A stretch of 64,000 nucleotides of DNA from Chitinophaga sp. H8 (GCF_040567655.1 NZ_JBEXAC010000001.1:558001-622000), one strand, 5' to 3'; positions 53,615 to 63,479 are shown, numbered from the stretch's first letter. Numbers and translations: made by a program. The notes: a model not told the origin generated them from the letters alone.

Positions 53615-53732
53615 GTAAGACATAGATGAAATAGTAATAAACGATAGATAAAGCAGAGATAAGGTAGACGTCTATCTGTCTACCTTATCTCTGCTTTATC
53701 ACTACTTTATGTCTACCTTATGTCTACCTTAT
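53615..53732. repeat. Inverted array of 11-bp units (element D)
   Basis: Five units point left (gtaagacatag, atgaaatagta, ataaacgatag, ataaagcagag, ataaggtagac; 53615-53669). After the 8-base centre gtctatct come five tandem units pointing right (gtctaccttat, ctctgctttat, cactactttat, gtctaccttat, gtctaccttat; 53678-53732). The inner two units of each arm form a perfect stem: 53647-53669 pairs with 53678-53700 over 23 bp. The consensus is GTCTACYTTAT. It sits between the aminotransferase promoter and the DUF4397 terminator; nothing else was seen at 53733-53813. Confidence 0.88.
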
Positions 53733-53813
53733 CTATGATGTAATATAGTCTGGTATTGGGTTTAACTCTGAAATAGGTAGTAAGAAGCCCACTGGCAGGT
53801 CTTTAGGGCATAA

Positions 53814-53841
53814 AAAAGGCCAACCGGATGGCTGGCCTTTT
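53814..53841 (-). terminator. Terminator of the DUF4397 gene
   Basis: aaaaggcca pairs with the ggcctttt side of a hairpin containing GGCTGGCC; on the minus strand it runs into TTTTTTAT. Confidence 0.7.
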
Positions 53842-53864
53842 GACAACAGTAATATGTTAATAAA

Positions 53865-54593
53865 TTAGCGGTTCAGGTTCACTGCGCCGTAGGTGGTATT
53901 TACAAAGAGTTTCTTGGCGTCTAAATTATCTTTCAGCCCTGCAATGTAAATGGTGTATACACCTCCCTGGCTCAATGGTATTTTCAGGCTGGAATTAGAA
54001 GCTTTGGCCAATACGGCGTCCTTACCTGCTTCTTTTACGATCAGTTCAGCAGCACTGGTCAAGTCCAGCGCGGTAAATCCTCTTGGGAATTTATCTTCAT
54101 AAGTCCTGCTGCTATCTATCTTCTTGTTATCGATATAGATATCTACCGGGCCAGCATTTGGGCTCAAGTGGAACACGCGGTAGTATACTTTGTTGTCTTT
54201 TACATTAGAGACATCATCACTGAAAGACACTACTTTTACCGGACTCTGGCCATAAGCCATTACAGTGTAGTAGCTCAGGGAATCCAGCATGATGCTGGTG
54301 GTACCTACGGTACTGTCTGCGCCGGATTTCTTAAAGGTAAATACGTGTGCACCACCATAAGCAGGGTAGGGAGAAGTAAAGCCAAGTCCCAGGGCAGTTT
54401 TGCCATCACCCAACTTCTGTCCGTTATCATATAAGTCGAAACCTGCACCAAATGTAGAAGCATTTAACACTACTACACTAGCTACGGGTCTTGCTGGAGG
54501 ACCAGGATCGGGGGTTTTCAAACAAGCACTGAATCCGGCCACTGCCACTACTACGGCTGCCATAGCCCATACGCGATTTTTTTTAGTCAACAT
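53865..54593 (-). CDS. DUF4397 lipoprotein
   Basis: The 242-aa protein has a signal ending in a lipobox (AGFSAC) and a DUF4397 domain: ASVVVLNASTFGAGFDLYDNG, and VYYRVFHLSPNAGPVDIYIDNKKI, a characteristic family stretch. DUF4397 is a beta-rich, surface or periplasmic domain of unknown role. It may be present in two copies here, since the first 110 residues and the following region both show the pattern. It lies 55 bases downstream of the beta-lactamase-like gene on the same strand. Confidence 0.85.
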   Translation of the reverse strand: MLTKKNRVWAMAAVVVAVAGFSACLKTPDPGPPARPVASVVVLNASTFGAGFDLYDNGQKLGDGKTALGLGFTSPYPAYGGAHVFTFKKSGADSTVGTTSIMLDSLSYYTVMAYGQSPVKVVSFSDDVSNVKDNKVYYRVFHLSPNAGPVDIYIDNKKIDSSRTYEDKFPRGFTALDLTSAAELIVKEAGKDAVLAKASNSSLKIPLSQGGVYTIYIAGLKDNLDAKKLFVNTTYGAVNLNR

Positions 54594-54648
54594 GCGCTCT
54601 CAAATTTTATTTGTTGTGAGTGAAATTTTACAATGTATTGAATAACTG

Positions 54649-55923
54649 TTACTTATCGTAAATAATTTTGTACCTGGAGAGGTCTGCCGGGTATTTCTTT
54701 TTACGTTGTAACTCTGTTTCATAGATCAGTTGTCCTAATACTTTTAGAAATGGTTTCCCTGTCTGATCAAATTCATATTGGTCGTCTCCCAAAATTCCGT
54801 CTTTATTTACATATACGGTGGCCGATAATAGGAATTCTACCTGGTTGGCAAAATCCACAATATATGCCACATCTGTCAAAAACCCATATGCCCAGCCTGG
54901 CTTATTGAAAATGCGGATATGGGGTGGGATATGTGCTGTTTTCTCTCCTCCATATAGCAGAAATTTTACATAAGCGTCCTGAAACTGACTGGTATCGTAC
55001 GCAGGATCAGCTGTTTCCGATGGTAATTGCGACATACACTTGTATAAAAACTGGTAGTCACTTTCCGTTAAACGGAATCTTTGAGAATTTGTTACAGCTT
55101 CCGGAAAAATTATGCTGCGCATTATATTATGGAGTGCCGGGAGGGAGATCCTGTTCCGGAAGGAAAAATCCATAGGGCCATTTTGCAGTTTGCCCAGGTA
55201 ATTATAATGGGCCTTGCCTATGCTGTCGTGCCGGGGAGAGAAATTAAGGTGGCTGATTTTAGCAGGCTGGAGATACAGGAGGTGGTGTCCCTGCTGGAAC
55301 CGGATGGCATTGGTTTGCAGGTTATCCACAATATTAAGCGGGATGCCTACCCGGTGTCTGATCTGTGCCTGGGTATATCCTTTTTCCCAGAGGCGGGTAT
55401 TAAATTCCTGTTGCCCTAAAAACTCATACAGGCGGTTAAAGGCGTCATTATCGCTGGTCAGGAATATTTTTTTTATGTAGTGGGCGATGGAGGGCAATTT
55501 ATTGACAGCGGAGCTGTCGGAGGTGACCGCCGGGCTGATATTGGCCAGGCTGTCGGTAAGCATGGGAGTAAATTTATCCACACCCGGTATATGGAGATCG
55601 TTCAGCTTTTCCAGGGCCAGAATGGCGCCAGGGAGCTTTACTGTGGATGCCGGATAAAAATAGCTATTGGTATCCACCCGATAGTAAAAGTCCTGAAAAT
55701 GAGGCTTGTTTTGCTGATCACGGTCAATCCGGGTATATACCACCTGCAACCGGTATTCATTCGGGTGCTGAAATACAGCACCCAGCCTGGCTGCATTTGC
55801 TTTTAACAGCATTTCCAGGAAATTATCTGTTGGAGGATAATGTCGGGTTTGCATATATTTGTTGGTATTACAAGCAGTAAAACAAAATAATAGCATTAAA
55901 GCAAGAAATAACCAAAGTCTCAT
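54649..55923 (-). CDS. Lipoprotein serine hydrolase, class A beta-lactamase-like
   Basis: The 424-aa protein has a lipobox (CFTAC) and the penicillin-binding fold of class A beta-lactamase relatives: PASTVKLPGAILAL (SxxK with the nucleophile Ser, about 97-100), TSDNDAFN (the SDN motif), and NKPGWAYG where the KTG motif would be. The Thr of KTG is replaced by Pro, so beta-lactamase activity is doubtful and a different hydrolase role is likely. The protein is attached to the cell envelope. Confidence 0.8.
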   Translation of the reverse strand: MRLWLFLALMLLFCFTACNTNKYMQTRHYPPTDNFLEMLLKANAARLGAVFQHPNEYRLQVVYTRIDRDQQNKPHFQDFYYRVDTNSYFYPASTVKLPGAILALEKLNDLHIPGVDKFTPMLTDSLANISPAVTSDSSAVNKLPSIAHYIKKIFLTSDNDAFNRLYEFLGQQEFNTRLWEKGYTQAQIRHRVGIPLNIVDNLQTNAIRFQQGHHLLYLQPAKISHLNFSPRHDSIGKAHYNYLGKLQNGPMDFSFRNRISLPALHNIMRSIIFPEAVTNSQRFRLTESDYQFLYKCMSQLPSETADPAYDTSQFQDAYVKFLLYGGEKTAHIPPHIRIFNKPGWAYGFLTDVAYIVDFANQVEFLLSATVYVNKDGILGDDQYEFDQTGKPFLKVLGQLIYETELQRKKKYPADLSRYKIIYDK

Positions 55924-56018
55924 ATTAGAAAATTTTATGCCAACATAGCAAGAAAAGGCCGGTAGACGTTGGATTTAAGCTCCTTTAGAACAGGACTTTA
56001 ATATATCAATTTAAATTC

Positions 56019-56026
56019 TATCTTTG
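56019..56026 (+). promoter_or_regulatory. -7 promoter element of secDF
   Basis: TATCTTTG exactly matches TAnnTTTG, 38 bases before the ATG at 56065. Confidence 0.55.
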
Positions 56027-56064
56027 CAACTCTTAAAAAATTTTTATTATAAATCCGAAACAAT

Positions 56065-59000
56065 ATGCAACTTAAAGGACTGGTAAGATTTTTTGCCATC
56101 GCACTGATCCTTATCTCTTTGTATCAATTGTCCTTCACATTCTTGGTGCGGAACTATGAGAAGAAGATAGACCAGCAGGCGCAAGCCGATGTGACCAAAC
56201 AGCACCCTACAGCTGAACAGAAGTATCCCGGTAACAAGGAATTACAAGCCTTCTATAGTGATACGCTGAAAGACTTTATCAAACAAAGAAGACAGGAAAT
56301 TGCAGACAGCGTAGGCAATAAAGAAATTGCTGGTTTCCCCTGGTATGTAACTTTTTCCAAAGCTAAGGAAAGAGAGTTAAACCTTGGGCTTGACCTGCAA
56401 GGGGGGATGAACGTAGTACTGGAAGTTAGCGTGGAGGATGTGATCCGTGCTTTATCCGGCCACTCTAAAGACGGTGCTTTTAACAAAGCCCTGGAACTGG
56501 CTAAAGAACGTAGAAAATCCAGCCAGTCTGATTATGTAACATTGTTCGGACAAGCTTATGATGAGGTGACTCAGGGAAAAGGTTCTCTGGCCACCATTTT
56601 TGCTAATGCCTACCAGAAAGAACTTTCTTTTAATTCCTCTAATCAGCAGGTATTGGATGTAATCCGCAAGGAATCCCGTGCGGCTATCAAGAATACTTAC
56701 CTGGTATTGCAGAAAAGGATTGACAAGTTTGGGGTAACCCAACCTAATATCAGCCTGGATGAAAATAAGGGTATTATTTCCGTGGAACTGGCAGGGGTAG
56801 AAGATAACCCTGAACGTATCCGGAAATACCTGCAAGCCAGCGCTAACCTCGAATTCCGTGAAACGTACAAAAACAGCCAGGAATTCTTTACAGGTGTTTT
56901 ACAACCTATGAACGAAGCCCTGAAGCTGGCCATGAGCGGAACTACTCCGGCTGCTGCAAAGGATTCTACACCAGCCCAGGCAGCTGCTGCACCTGCAGCA
57001 ACTGATACTTCTGCTACAGGTAGTTTAACAGATTATCTGTCTAAAGACAGCGCTGCCGGCAAAAAAGCTGATTCAGCAAAATCCAAATCAGAGCTGCAAC
57101 AGGAAGCTGCCAAACAGAATCCGCTGTTTACCATCCTGATGCCTAACATGACACAGGAAGGGCAGTTGATTCCCAGCCCGGTAATTGGTTATATCCAGCC
57201 AAAAGATACCGCTACCTTTAGCCGTTACCGTGAAATTCCTTCCGTGAAAAGTATTTTACCTAAGGATGCCGTATTTGTTTACGGTCCTGAAAATAAAACA
57301 GACAGAAACGGTCCGCTGGAAGTATATGTGCTGAAAATTAACCCGGCTAATCCTACTCCAAGAGTAGGCGGAGAAAGGGTAATTGACGCGCGTCAGGATT
57401 TTGGCCAGAATGGCGAGCCTGAGATCAGCATGACCATGGACAACATTGGTGCCCGTGACTGGAAAAAGCTGACCGGTGAACTGAAACCTACCAACGAACA
57501 AGATCGTTCTACCTACAACTATGTAGCTGTAGTGCTGGATAATATCGTTTATTCTGCTCCTTCCATCCTGTCTGAAATTGGTGGCGGACGTTCCCAGATC
57601 TCCGGTAGCTTTACCCTGGAAGAAGCAAATGACCTTGCCAATATCCTGAAGTCCGGTAAAATGCCTGCACCTGCTAAAATTGTACAGGAGCAGATCGTAG
57701 GACCAACCCTGGGTAAAGAAGCGATTGAAGGTGGTGCGATGTCTTTTGCGATCTCCTTTGCTATTATTTTCGTGCTGATGCTGGTGTACTATAACACCGC
57801 CGGCTGGATTGCTAATATTGCCCTGATCCTGAACCTGCTGTTTACCGTAGGTATTCTGGCATCCCTGGGTGCTACACTGACCATGCCTGGTATTGCCGGT
57901 CTGGTACTGACCATTGGTATGGCGGTGGATTCCAACGTGGTAATTTTTGAAAGGATCAAGGATGAACTTACACATGGCAAGAGTTATCAACAGGCGGTAA
58001 CAGACGGTTACAGACGCTCTTATGCGCCGGTACTGGATGGTCACATCACCTCCCTGTTAACGGCCATCATCCTGTTTTACTACGGTTTAGGCCCTGTGAA
58101 AGGTTTTGCTACCACGCAGATCATCGGTTTGCTGCTGTCATTATTCTGCGGTATCATGGTATCCCGTTTGGTAACTGACTACTGGACCAATAAGAAAAGA
58201 CACTTTAAATACTTTACTCCATTATCCAGCAGGATTTTCAAACATGCTGCTTTTGACTTCGTAGGCAAAAGAAAGTATGCATACATCATCTCTGCTATTG
58301 TAATGATACTGGGTGTGGCTTCCTTCTTCCATGGTTTTGATTATGGGGTAGACTTCAAAGGTGGACGTAGCTTTACTGTCCGTTTTGAAAAACCAATGAA
58401 AACTGACGAAGTAAGAGAGCAGCTGAAAGAAGTGTTCGGTTCCGAACCAGTGGTGAAAACTGTAAAAACTACCAACCAGCTGAACATCACTACTTCTTAT
58501 AAAGTAGATGAACAAAGCTTACAGGCAGATGCTGAAGTAACCGGAAAATTATATGAAGGTTTAAAGAAATACTATGAGCCGGGTGTAACACTGGAAGCAT
58601 TCTCCAGCAAATACATTGTAGGATCACAGAGTGTATCGGCTACCATTTCCGACGACCTGCGTGCAGGTGCGATGAAGGCGACCGTATTATCACTGATAGC
58701 GATCTTCCTTTATATCCTGTTACGTTTTAACAAATGGCAGTATTCTATCGGTACTATCTTCTCTCTGTTGCATGACGTAATGGTAACATTGGCTGTATTC
58801 TCTTTCTGCCGTGAAATTGTACCATTCACCCTGGAGATCGACCAGCACTTTATTGCGGCGATCCTGACAGTGATCGGGTTCTCCATGAACGATACGGTGA
58901 TCGTATTTGACCGTATCCGTGAGTACTTCCGGAACGGTAATAAGGGAACAGACAGGAATACCGTGATCAACAAAGCGATCAACGATACCCTGAGCCGTAC

Positions 59001-59232
59001 AGTAATGACTTCCTTTACTGTATTCCTGACCATCCTGATCCTGTTCATCTTTGGAGGTGAAGTAGTTCGTGGATTTGCATTTGCAATGATGATTGGTGTG
59101 ATCACCGGTACTTACTCTTCTATTTTTGTGGCAGCACCTATCCTGGTTGACTTTGACCACAAGAATCAGCTGAGCAATGAAACAGAGGCGGTACCTGTTG
59201 AAAAAGCTACTCCGCTGAATTCAAAAGCTTAA
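56065..59232 (+). CDS. secDF: Protein translocase subunit SecDF (fused)
   Basis: The 1055-aa protein is the SecD-SecF fusion typical of Bacteroidota; it uses the proton gradient to help pull secreted proteins through SecYEG. The SecD half shows DLQGGMNVVLEV (about residues 111-122), a periplasmic P1 region with an Ala-rich insertion, and GMAVDSNVVIFERIKDEL in its membrane part. The SecF half has GVDFKGGRSFTVRF and GFSMNDTVIVFDRIREYF. It is much longer than separate SecD because both halves are joined by a linker of about 60 residues. It ends at a terminator shared with the iscA-like gene. Confidence 0.95.
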   Translation: MQLKGLVRFFAIALILISLYQLSFTFLVRNYEKKIDQQAQADVTKQHPTAEQKYPGNKELQAFYSDTLKDFIKQRRQEIADSVGNKEIAGFPWYVTFSKAKERELNLGLDLQGGMNVVLEVSVEDVIRALSGHSKDGAFNKALELAKERRKSSQSDYVTLFGQAYDEVTQGKGSLATIFANAYQKELSFNSSNQQVLDVIRKESRAAIKNTYLVLQKRIDKFGVTQPNISLDENKGIISVELAGVEDNPERIRKYLQASANLEFRETYKNSQEFFTGVLQPMNEALKLAMSGTTPAAAKDSTPAQAAAAPAATDTSATGSLTDYLSKDSAAGKKADSAKSKSELQQEAAKQNPLFTILMPNMTQEGQLIPSPVIGYIQPKDTATFSRYREIPSVKSILPKDAVFVYGPENKTDRNGPLEVYVLKINPANPTPRVGGERVIDARQDFGQNGEPEISMTMDNIGARDWKKLTGELKPTNEQDRSTYNYVAVVLDNIVYSAPSILSEIGGGRSQISGSFTLEEANDLANILKSGKMPAPAKIVQEQIVGPTLGKEAIEGGAMSFAISFAIIFVLMLVYYNTAGWIANIALILNLLFTVGILASLGATLTMPGIAGLVLTIGMAVDSNVVIFERIKDELTHGKSYQQAVTDGYRRSYAPVLDGHITSLLTAIILFYYGLGPVKGFATTQIIGLLLSLFCGIMVSRLVTDYWTNKKRHFKYFTPLSSRIFKHAAFDFVGKRKYAYIISAIVMILGVASFFHGFDYGVDFKGGRSFTVRFEKPMKTDEVREQLKEVFGSEPVVKTVKTTNQLNITTSYKVDEQSLQADAEVTGKLYEGLKKYYEPGVTLEAFSSKYIVGSQSVSATISDDLRAGAMKATVLSLIAIFLYILLRFNKWQYSIGTIFSLLHDVMVTLAVFSFCREIVPFTLEIDQHFIAAILTVIGFSMNDTVIVFDRIREYFRNGNKGTDRNTVINKAINDTLSRTVMTSFTVFLTILILFIFGGEVVRGFAFAMMIGVITGTYSSIFVAAPILVDFDHKNQLSNETEAVPVEKATPLNSKA

Positions 59233-59257
59233 GTCACTACTGAATAATGTTTGATAC

Positions 59258-59289
59258 TAAAAAGGTCCTGCTGATGCAGGACCTTTTTT
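59258..59289. terminator. Bidirectional terminator between secDF and the iscA-like gene
   Basis: aaaaaggtcctgc pairs perfectly with gcaggaccttttt around tgat, with A and T runs on both sides. Confidence 0.9.
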
Positions 59290-59316
59290 ATGGAATATCA
59301 TTGGCAAAAAAGCTGT

Positions 59317-59655
59317 TTATACTGCAAATGAGCTGCCGCAGCCACAGGAAGAAGACGCATTCGGGTTCTGGAACACAAACCCACGGGCATTTAATCCGTC
59401 TTTAAAATCAATCTCCATTCCGGCCAGGTAAATGGTATGCGCCTTTTTCATAATTACCGGGATCCCGGAAATATCAAATAGTTCATCATCTTCCAGTCTG
59501 GCATCAAATCCAAGTATATAAGACATACCGGAGCAACCGCCCCCTTTTACACCCACGCGTAAATAAGGCGCTTCTGTAGGCTCCTGTAACAGTCTTTTCA
59601 ATTCTGCAACCGCGCCCGCCGTTAATTTTAACGGTGCATTCATAACCGTTTCCAT
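59317..59655 (-). CDS. IscA/HesB-type iron-sulfur assembly protein
   Basis: The 112-aa protein has the HesB fold and the three conserved Cys that hold a [2Fe-2S] cluster: GVKGGGCSGMSY (about residue 37), and SSCGCGSS near the C-terminus. It should act as an A-type carrier delivering clusters to apo-proteins in the cytosol. Start 59655 (METVMNAPLKL) is chosen; a longer frame to 59799 begins inside the upstream gene. A -7 match lies at 59671-59678. It is a separate unit from the gene upstream. Confidence 0.9.
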   Translation of the reverse strand: METVMNAPLKLTAGAVAELKRLLQEPTEAPYLRVGVKGGGCSGMSYILGFDARLEDDELFDISGIPVIMKKAHTIYLAGMEIDFKDGLNARGFVFQNPNASSSCGCGSSFAV

Positions 59656-59670
59656 GGCATAATATTTTAT

Positions 59671-59678
59671 CAAAGATA
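59671..59678 (-). promoter_or_regulatory. -7 promoter element of the iscA-like gene
   Basis: On the minus strand this reads TATCTTTG, an exact TAnnTTTG match, 15 bases upstream of the ATG at 59655. Confidence 0.55.
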
Positions 59679-59716
59679 CGAAAGTGGCCGTTGATGTAAA
59701 AAGGAGGGGCCCCGTG

Positions 59717-60445
59717 CTAATGTGCAAGCCGTTGTAAGCTATCACTGTACTGCTTATAAGCTGTTTTAATAAAATACAGCAGGTCGTATTCGGGGGCATT
59801 GGCCAGAAATTGATAGCTGGGACGGTACAGGCGGATAAATTCTGCGAGACTGTCGCCCCGGAGGCCAGTCCACCGTTCTACTACTTCAGGGGTGTAACGG
59901 TGGTCTACATAGGCCTCCCGTTCATGTTGGATCAGGCGGTCTTTGAACCGGAACTTATCCCGGTTCTTTTTAAAGGATAATAATTTATACAGTTGGTTAA
60001 TATTTACAGCTATACCAACAGGCATAATGGCAATAACTTCTCCTACTTTAGGCAGGCGATAGTTGAAGATCCGGTCATATTCCTCCCGGGTAGCCAGGGA
60101 ATCTTTTTTGTGATTACGTTGTTCTATCTGAAAGGTGTTCAGCTCAAATACCTGTTGTTTTAAATACAGTCGCATCTGGCCCCGGAGATGATCTTTGGTA
60201 ACGATACGTAACATGGACACGTAGCCTACCGCCGATAACAGGAGGGTATCTCCGTTGTGAGCAGTAAGTTCAAAATATCCGGAAGGGCTACTGATAGTGC
60301 CATACCCGGTACTTTTGTTTTGAATGGAAACACTGGCAAGCGCCAGGGAATCCTTTCCATAAACGTGGCCCTGCAACTGCTGTTGTCCATAAAGTATGGA
60401 GGCAGTAGTGCATAGTATCAACAAACAGGATAATAGTTTATACAT
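59717..60445 (-). CDS. Carboxypeptidase-regulatory-like domain protein
   Basis: The 242-aa protein has a signal peptide (LLSCLLILCTTASILYG) and an N-terminal CarboxypepD_reg-like beta-sandwich (LQGHVYGKDSLALASVSIQNKSTGYGTIS, SPSGYFELTA) over about residues 24-105. The remaining 130 residues are helical and unassigned. This domain is widely used in Bacteroidota envelope proteins; function unknown. It is downstream of the SNF2 gene on the same strand. Confidence 0.8.
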   Translation of the reverse strand: MYKLLSCLLILCTTASILYGQQQLQGHVYGKDSLALASVSIQNKSTGYGTISSPSGYFELTAHNGDTLLLSAVGYVSMLRIVTKDHLRGQMRLYLKQQVFELNTFQIEQRNHKKDSLATREEYDRIFNYRLPKVGEVIAIMPVGIAVNINQLYKLLSFKKNRDKFRFKDRLIQHEREAYVDHRYTPEVVERWTGLRGDSLAEFIRLYRPSYQFLANAPEYDLLYFIKTAYKQYSDSLQRLAH

Positions 60446-60521
60446 CAGCTATAGCATGATATAGCTCCTAAATTATTATGTTTTACATTAAAAAAAAGTT
60501 AATAATTGATGAGTGGCCTGG

Positions 60522-63434
60522 TTAGCTGAACAGGAAGGCAACATCATCTGCAGATAGTTTTTTCATAAACCCGGTTTCTTCGCTGATAATATCTGCAGCG
60601 ATGATTTTTTTACGTTCCTGGAGGAGGAGGATCTTTTCTTCCACAGAGTCTTTACAGATCATTTTGTAAGCAAATACTTTGTTTTGCTGGCCTATGCGAT
60701 GTGTTCTGTCAATGGCCTGCTGTTCTGCGGCAGGGTTCCACCAGGGATCTACGAGGTATACATAGTCTGCCGCCGTAAGGGTAAGTCCTACACCCCCTGC
60801 TTTAAGGCTGATCAGGAATACCCGCATTTCCTCCTCTTCCTGAAACCGGCTTACGAGTTGTTGCCGGGCTGCTGCCGGTGTACTGCCATCGAGGTACAGG
60901 AAAGGAATTGCCTTGCTTTCCATCTCCTGCGCTATCAATCCGAGCATACCGGTAAACTGGGAGAACACCAATACCTTATGTGCACCGGTATTTTCTTCAA
61001 TTTCACGGAGCAGCTCATCCAGTTTGACAGCACCTGCATGGTTGTCTGTTTCTTTTTCCACCAGCTGGGGAGCATTACAGATCTGTCTCAGACGGGTAAG
61101 GCCTTCCAGGATATAGATAGCATTGTTGCCCACCCCGTTTTCATCAATACGCTGCAGTAGTTTATCCCGGTATTCCGCTTTAACACGGTTATAAACTTCC
61201 CGCTGTGCGGTCCCCATTTCGCACCACATAATAATTTCTGTTTTGTCTGGCAGGTCTCTGGCAATCTGTTCCTTGGTACGGCGCAGCATAAATGGATAGA
61301 TCAGTTTACGCAGCTGTGCTGCCTTGCTGTTGTCGCCCTGCTTGTCGATAGGTTGTGCAAATTCAGACTTAAAGAAAGAAGGATTGCCTAACAAACCTGG
61401 GTTCACGAAATTCATCTGTGCATAAAGATCCATTGTATTGTTCTGGATAGGCGTACCGCTGAGGATGATCCTGTTTCTGGCAGGGAGGGCCTGTACTGCT
61501 TTAGTAGTCAGGGATGCCGGGTTTTTAATTACCTGGCTTTCATCCAGTATCACATAGCCAAATGAATGGCCGGAGAAAATGGTAAGATCACTTCGTACCG
61601 TACCATAGCTGGTAATAATGAGTTGTGGTTTGCGCCAGTTCTCTTCTTCATATACCCGGTTGGTCCCGTGATAAACGGTGAAGGGCAGCTGTGGTGCAAA
61701 TTTATTCAGCTCACTTTCCCAGTTATAGATCAGGGAGGTAGGGCATACTACCAGGTGGGTTTCTGCCGGGTATTTATCTACAATGTATTGCAGGAAGGTG
61801 ATGGTTTGCAGGGTTTTACCCAGTCCCATATCATCCGCCAGGCAGCCCCCCCATTTCATTTCGTCGAGCAGGCACATCCACTGAAAGCCTGCTTTCTGAT
61901 AATCCCTCAATTGCGCCTGTATGGCAGCCGGTACGGGGAAGGGGTTGTTTTCCGGTGCCTGCAGGCGCTCCAGTTTACTTTGATAGACTGATTTATCAGC
62001 GGACCCGGCATTATTCAGTAATTCCTGTGTAAGCGTCCAGTGAAGCGGAGATAGCTGCAGTTTGTCTTTTTGTACCTGTCCGAGTTTCATGAGCAGGTTA
62101 TATTTTACCTGCCATTCTTCCGGAATAACCCCTATGGTACCATCTTTCAGCAACAGGTGGGGCTGATGATGCAGGATGGCTTTTTGTATTTCCTGTAAGG
62201 TTATTTCCTGGTCGCCATAGGTTATTTTTACCTGGAGTTCCAGGGCATCCGCTGCTTCTTTTTTAACCCGTATATCCATAACAGGTATGTGGGTATTATA
62301 CCGGAAATGCTGTAATTGGTCCATTCCGTAAACGGCTATGTTCCGGTCCGTTAATTTCCGGTAGCACTTTACGAACCATTGTGCCTTTTCGGCATCAGCA
62401 AAAGGCAGGTAGAAGTAACCATTCCGCTGGGAGGCAAATTTGCTGTGAAGCGCCCGCACAAAAGCGGTGGTTTCTTTTTCAAAGGCTACCTCCCGGTGGA
62501 TCTCATATGCTGTGTCATCGACTGTTTGATAAGCCACCGGCGCTGTATCTTCCTCCAGCAGAAAGTCGCCGTATTGCCATTGTATGCGCAGCATCAGGAA
62601 ACTCTTGTTTAGTTCACTGAGCCATATATTACATTGAGGCGTTTCGGTGATACGCTCTTTACGCAGCAGGATGGCTTTATTTACCGGATAGCTGGCCGCG
62701 AGGGGCTCTACCATGTTTTTAATGAAGGGAGCTTCCTGGCCCAGCAGTGCTTCCACATATCCGCGGGTAAACTTCTGTATGGCAGGAATATCTTTTGGCG
62801 GCAGCAGGAAAATTTCGCCCTGCCTGCGCAGCGCAAAATCATAGCGTTCAAAGTCTGATAAGGGCAATACCGTGCCGTTAATAGTGGCAAAGGCCAGCAA
62901 TCTCAATATTTTCGCCTCCGTATGTTTCAGTTCAAAAGACAATAAAGGCGTATAATTATTGATAGCAGTAGTGCGAATTACCCGGTCGGTAGGCAAGGGG
63001 CCTTCCGCCAGCTGGCAGAACCAGGGGAGGAGAGAAGCCAGGGGCCTGAGCTGTTGCAGAATAGTATATAAATTCATTTGCAACCCTTGCTGAATGAACC
63101 TTTCCAGGGAGATACCCGGAAGAGGATCCTGGAGGTAACGCTCTTTGAGCTGCAGTTCTTTAGTGATCATAGCCTCCTGTGTGCAGGGAATCAGTAAGTG
63201 CTGCACCCCTGCCGGCAAGGAATTGAAGATGGAGAGAGAGCGTTTGTCGATCAGTGGCATCCGCTGTACCCTGCGATCTCCGTCGGGAAAGCTGATCAGT
63301 GCCCCGCTGATCCGTATCTGCGGGTGTTGGGTATGGTCCAGTTCCAGCAACAGGGCAGGCGTTACCTTATTCTTGTTGCCGGCAGCAGGAATAACTACTG
63401 TTTTATGTTGCTGATCTTTTTTCCCTGTATTCAT
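60522..63434 (-). CDS. SNF2-family DEAD/DEAH box helicase
   Basis: The 970-aa protein has an N-terminal region of about 480 residues of unclear fold and then a SNF2 ATPase: DMGLGKTLQTITFL (Walker A), VILDESQVIKN (the DExx motif reads DESQ), SGTPIQNNTMDLY, and the helicase C-terminal part with VFSQFTGML, YLDGSTPAAARQQLV and DRTHRIGQQNKV. Proteins of this type remodel DNA-protein complexes or transcription machinery in bacteria; the role is not settled. Start 63434 (MNTGKKDQQ) is preferred; 63458 adds eight residues. Confidence 0.9.
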   Translation of the reverse strand: MNTGKKDQQHKTVVIPAAGNKNKVTPALLLELDHTQHPQIRISGALISFPDGDRRVQRMPLIDKRSLSIFNSLPAGVQHLLIPCTQEAMITKELQLKERYLQDPLPGISLERFIQQGLQMNLYTILQQLRPLASLLPWFCQLAEGPLPTDRVIRTTAINNYTPLLSFELKHTEAKILRLLAFATINGTVLPLSDFERYDFALRRQGEIFLLPPKDIPAIQKFTRGYVEALLGQEAPFIKNMVEPLAASYPVNKAILLRKERITETPQCNIWLSELNKSFLMLRIQWQYGDFLLEEDTAPVAYQTVDDTAYEIHREVAFEKETTAFVRALHSKFASQRNGYFYLPFADAEKAQWFVKCYRKLTDRNIAVYGMDQLQHFRYNTHIPVMDIRVKKEAADALELQVKITYGDQEITLQEIQKAILHHQPHLLLKDGTIGVIPEEWQVKYNLLMKLGQVQKDKLQLSPLHWTLTQELLNNAGSADKSVYQSKLERLQAPENNPFPVPAAIQAQLRDYQKAGFQWMCLLDEMKWGGCLADDMGLGKTLQTITFLQYIVDKYPAETHLVVCPTSLIYNWESELNKFAPQLPFTVYHGTNRVYEEENWRKPQLIITSYGTVRSDLTIFSGHSFGYVILDESQVIKNPASLTTKAVQALPARNRIILSGTPIQNNTMDLYAQMNFVNPGLLGNPSFFKSEFAQPIDKQGDNSKAAQLRKLIYPFMLRRTKEQIARDLPDKTEIIMWCEMGTAQREVYNRVKAEYRDKLLQRIDENGVGNNAIYILEGLTRLRQICNAPQLVEKETDNHAGAVKLDELLREIEENTGAHKVLVFSQFTGMLGLIAQEMESKAIPFLYLDGSTPAAARQQLVSRFQEEEEMRVFLISLKAGGVGLTLTAADYVYLVDPWWNPAAEQQAIDRTHRIGQQNKVFAYKMICKDSVEEKILLLQERKKIIAADIISEETGFMKKLSADDVAFLFS

Positions 63435-63479
63435 TATTTTGATATGGTAACCAGGCACCTTCCGTTAGGAGGGCTGGTT

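Noticed and set aside
57256..58044. 262-codon minus-strand frame inside secDF
   Set aside because: It lies opposite highly conserved SecDF sequence and has no domain pattern.
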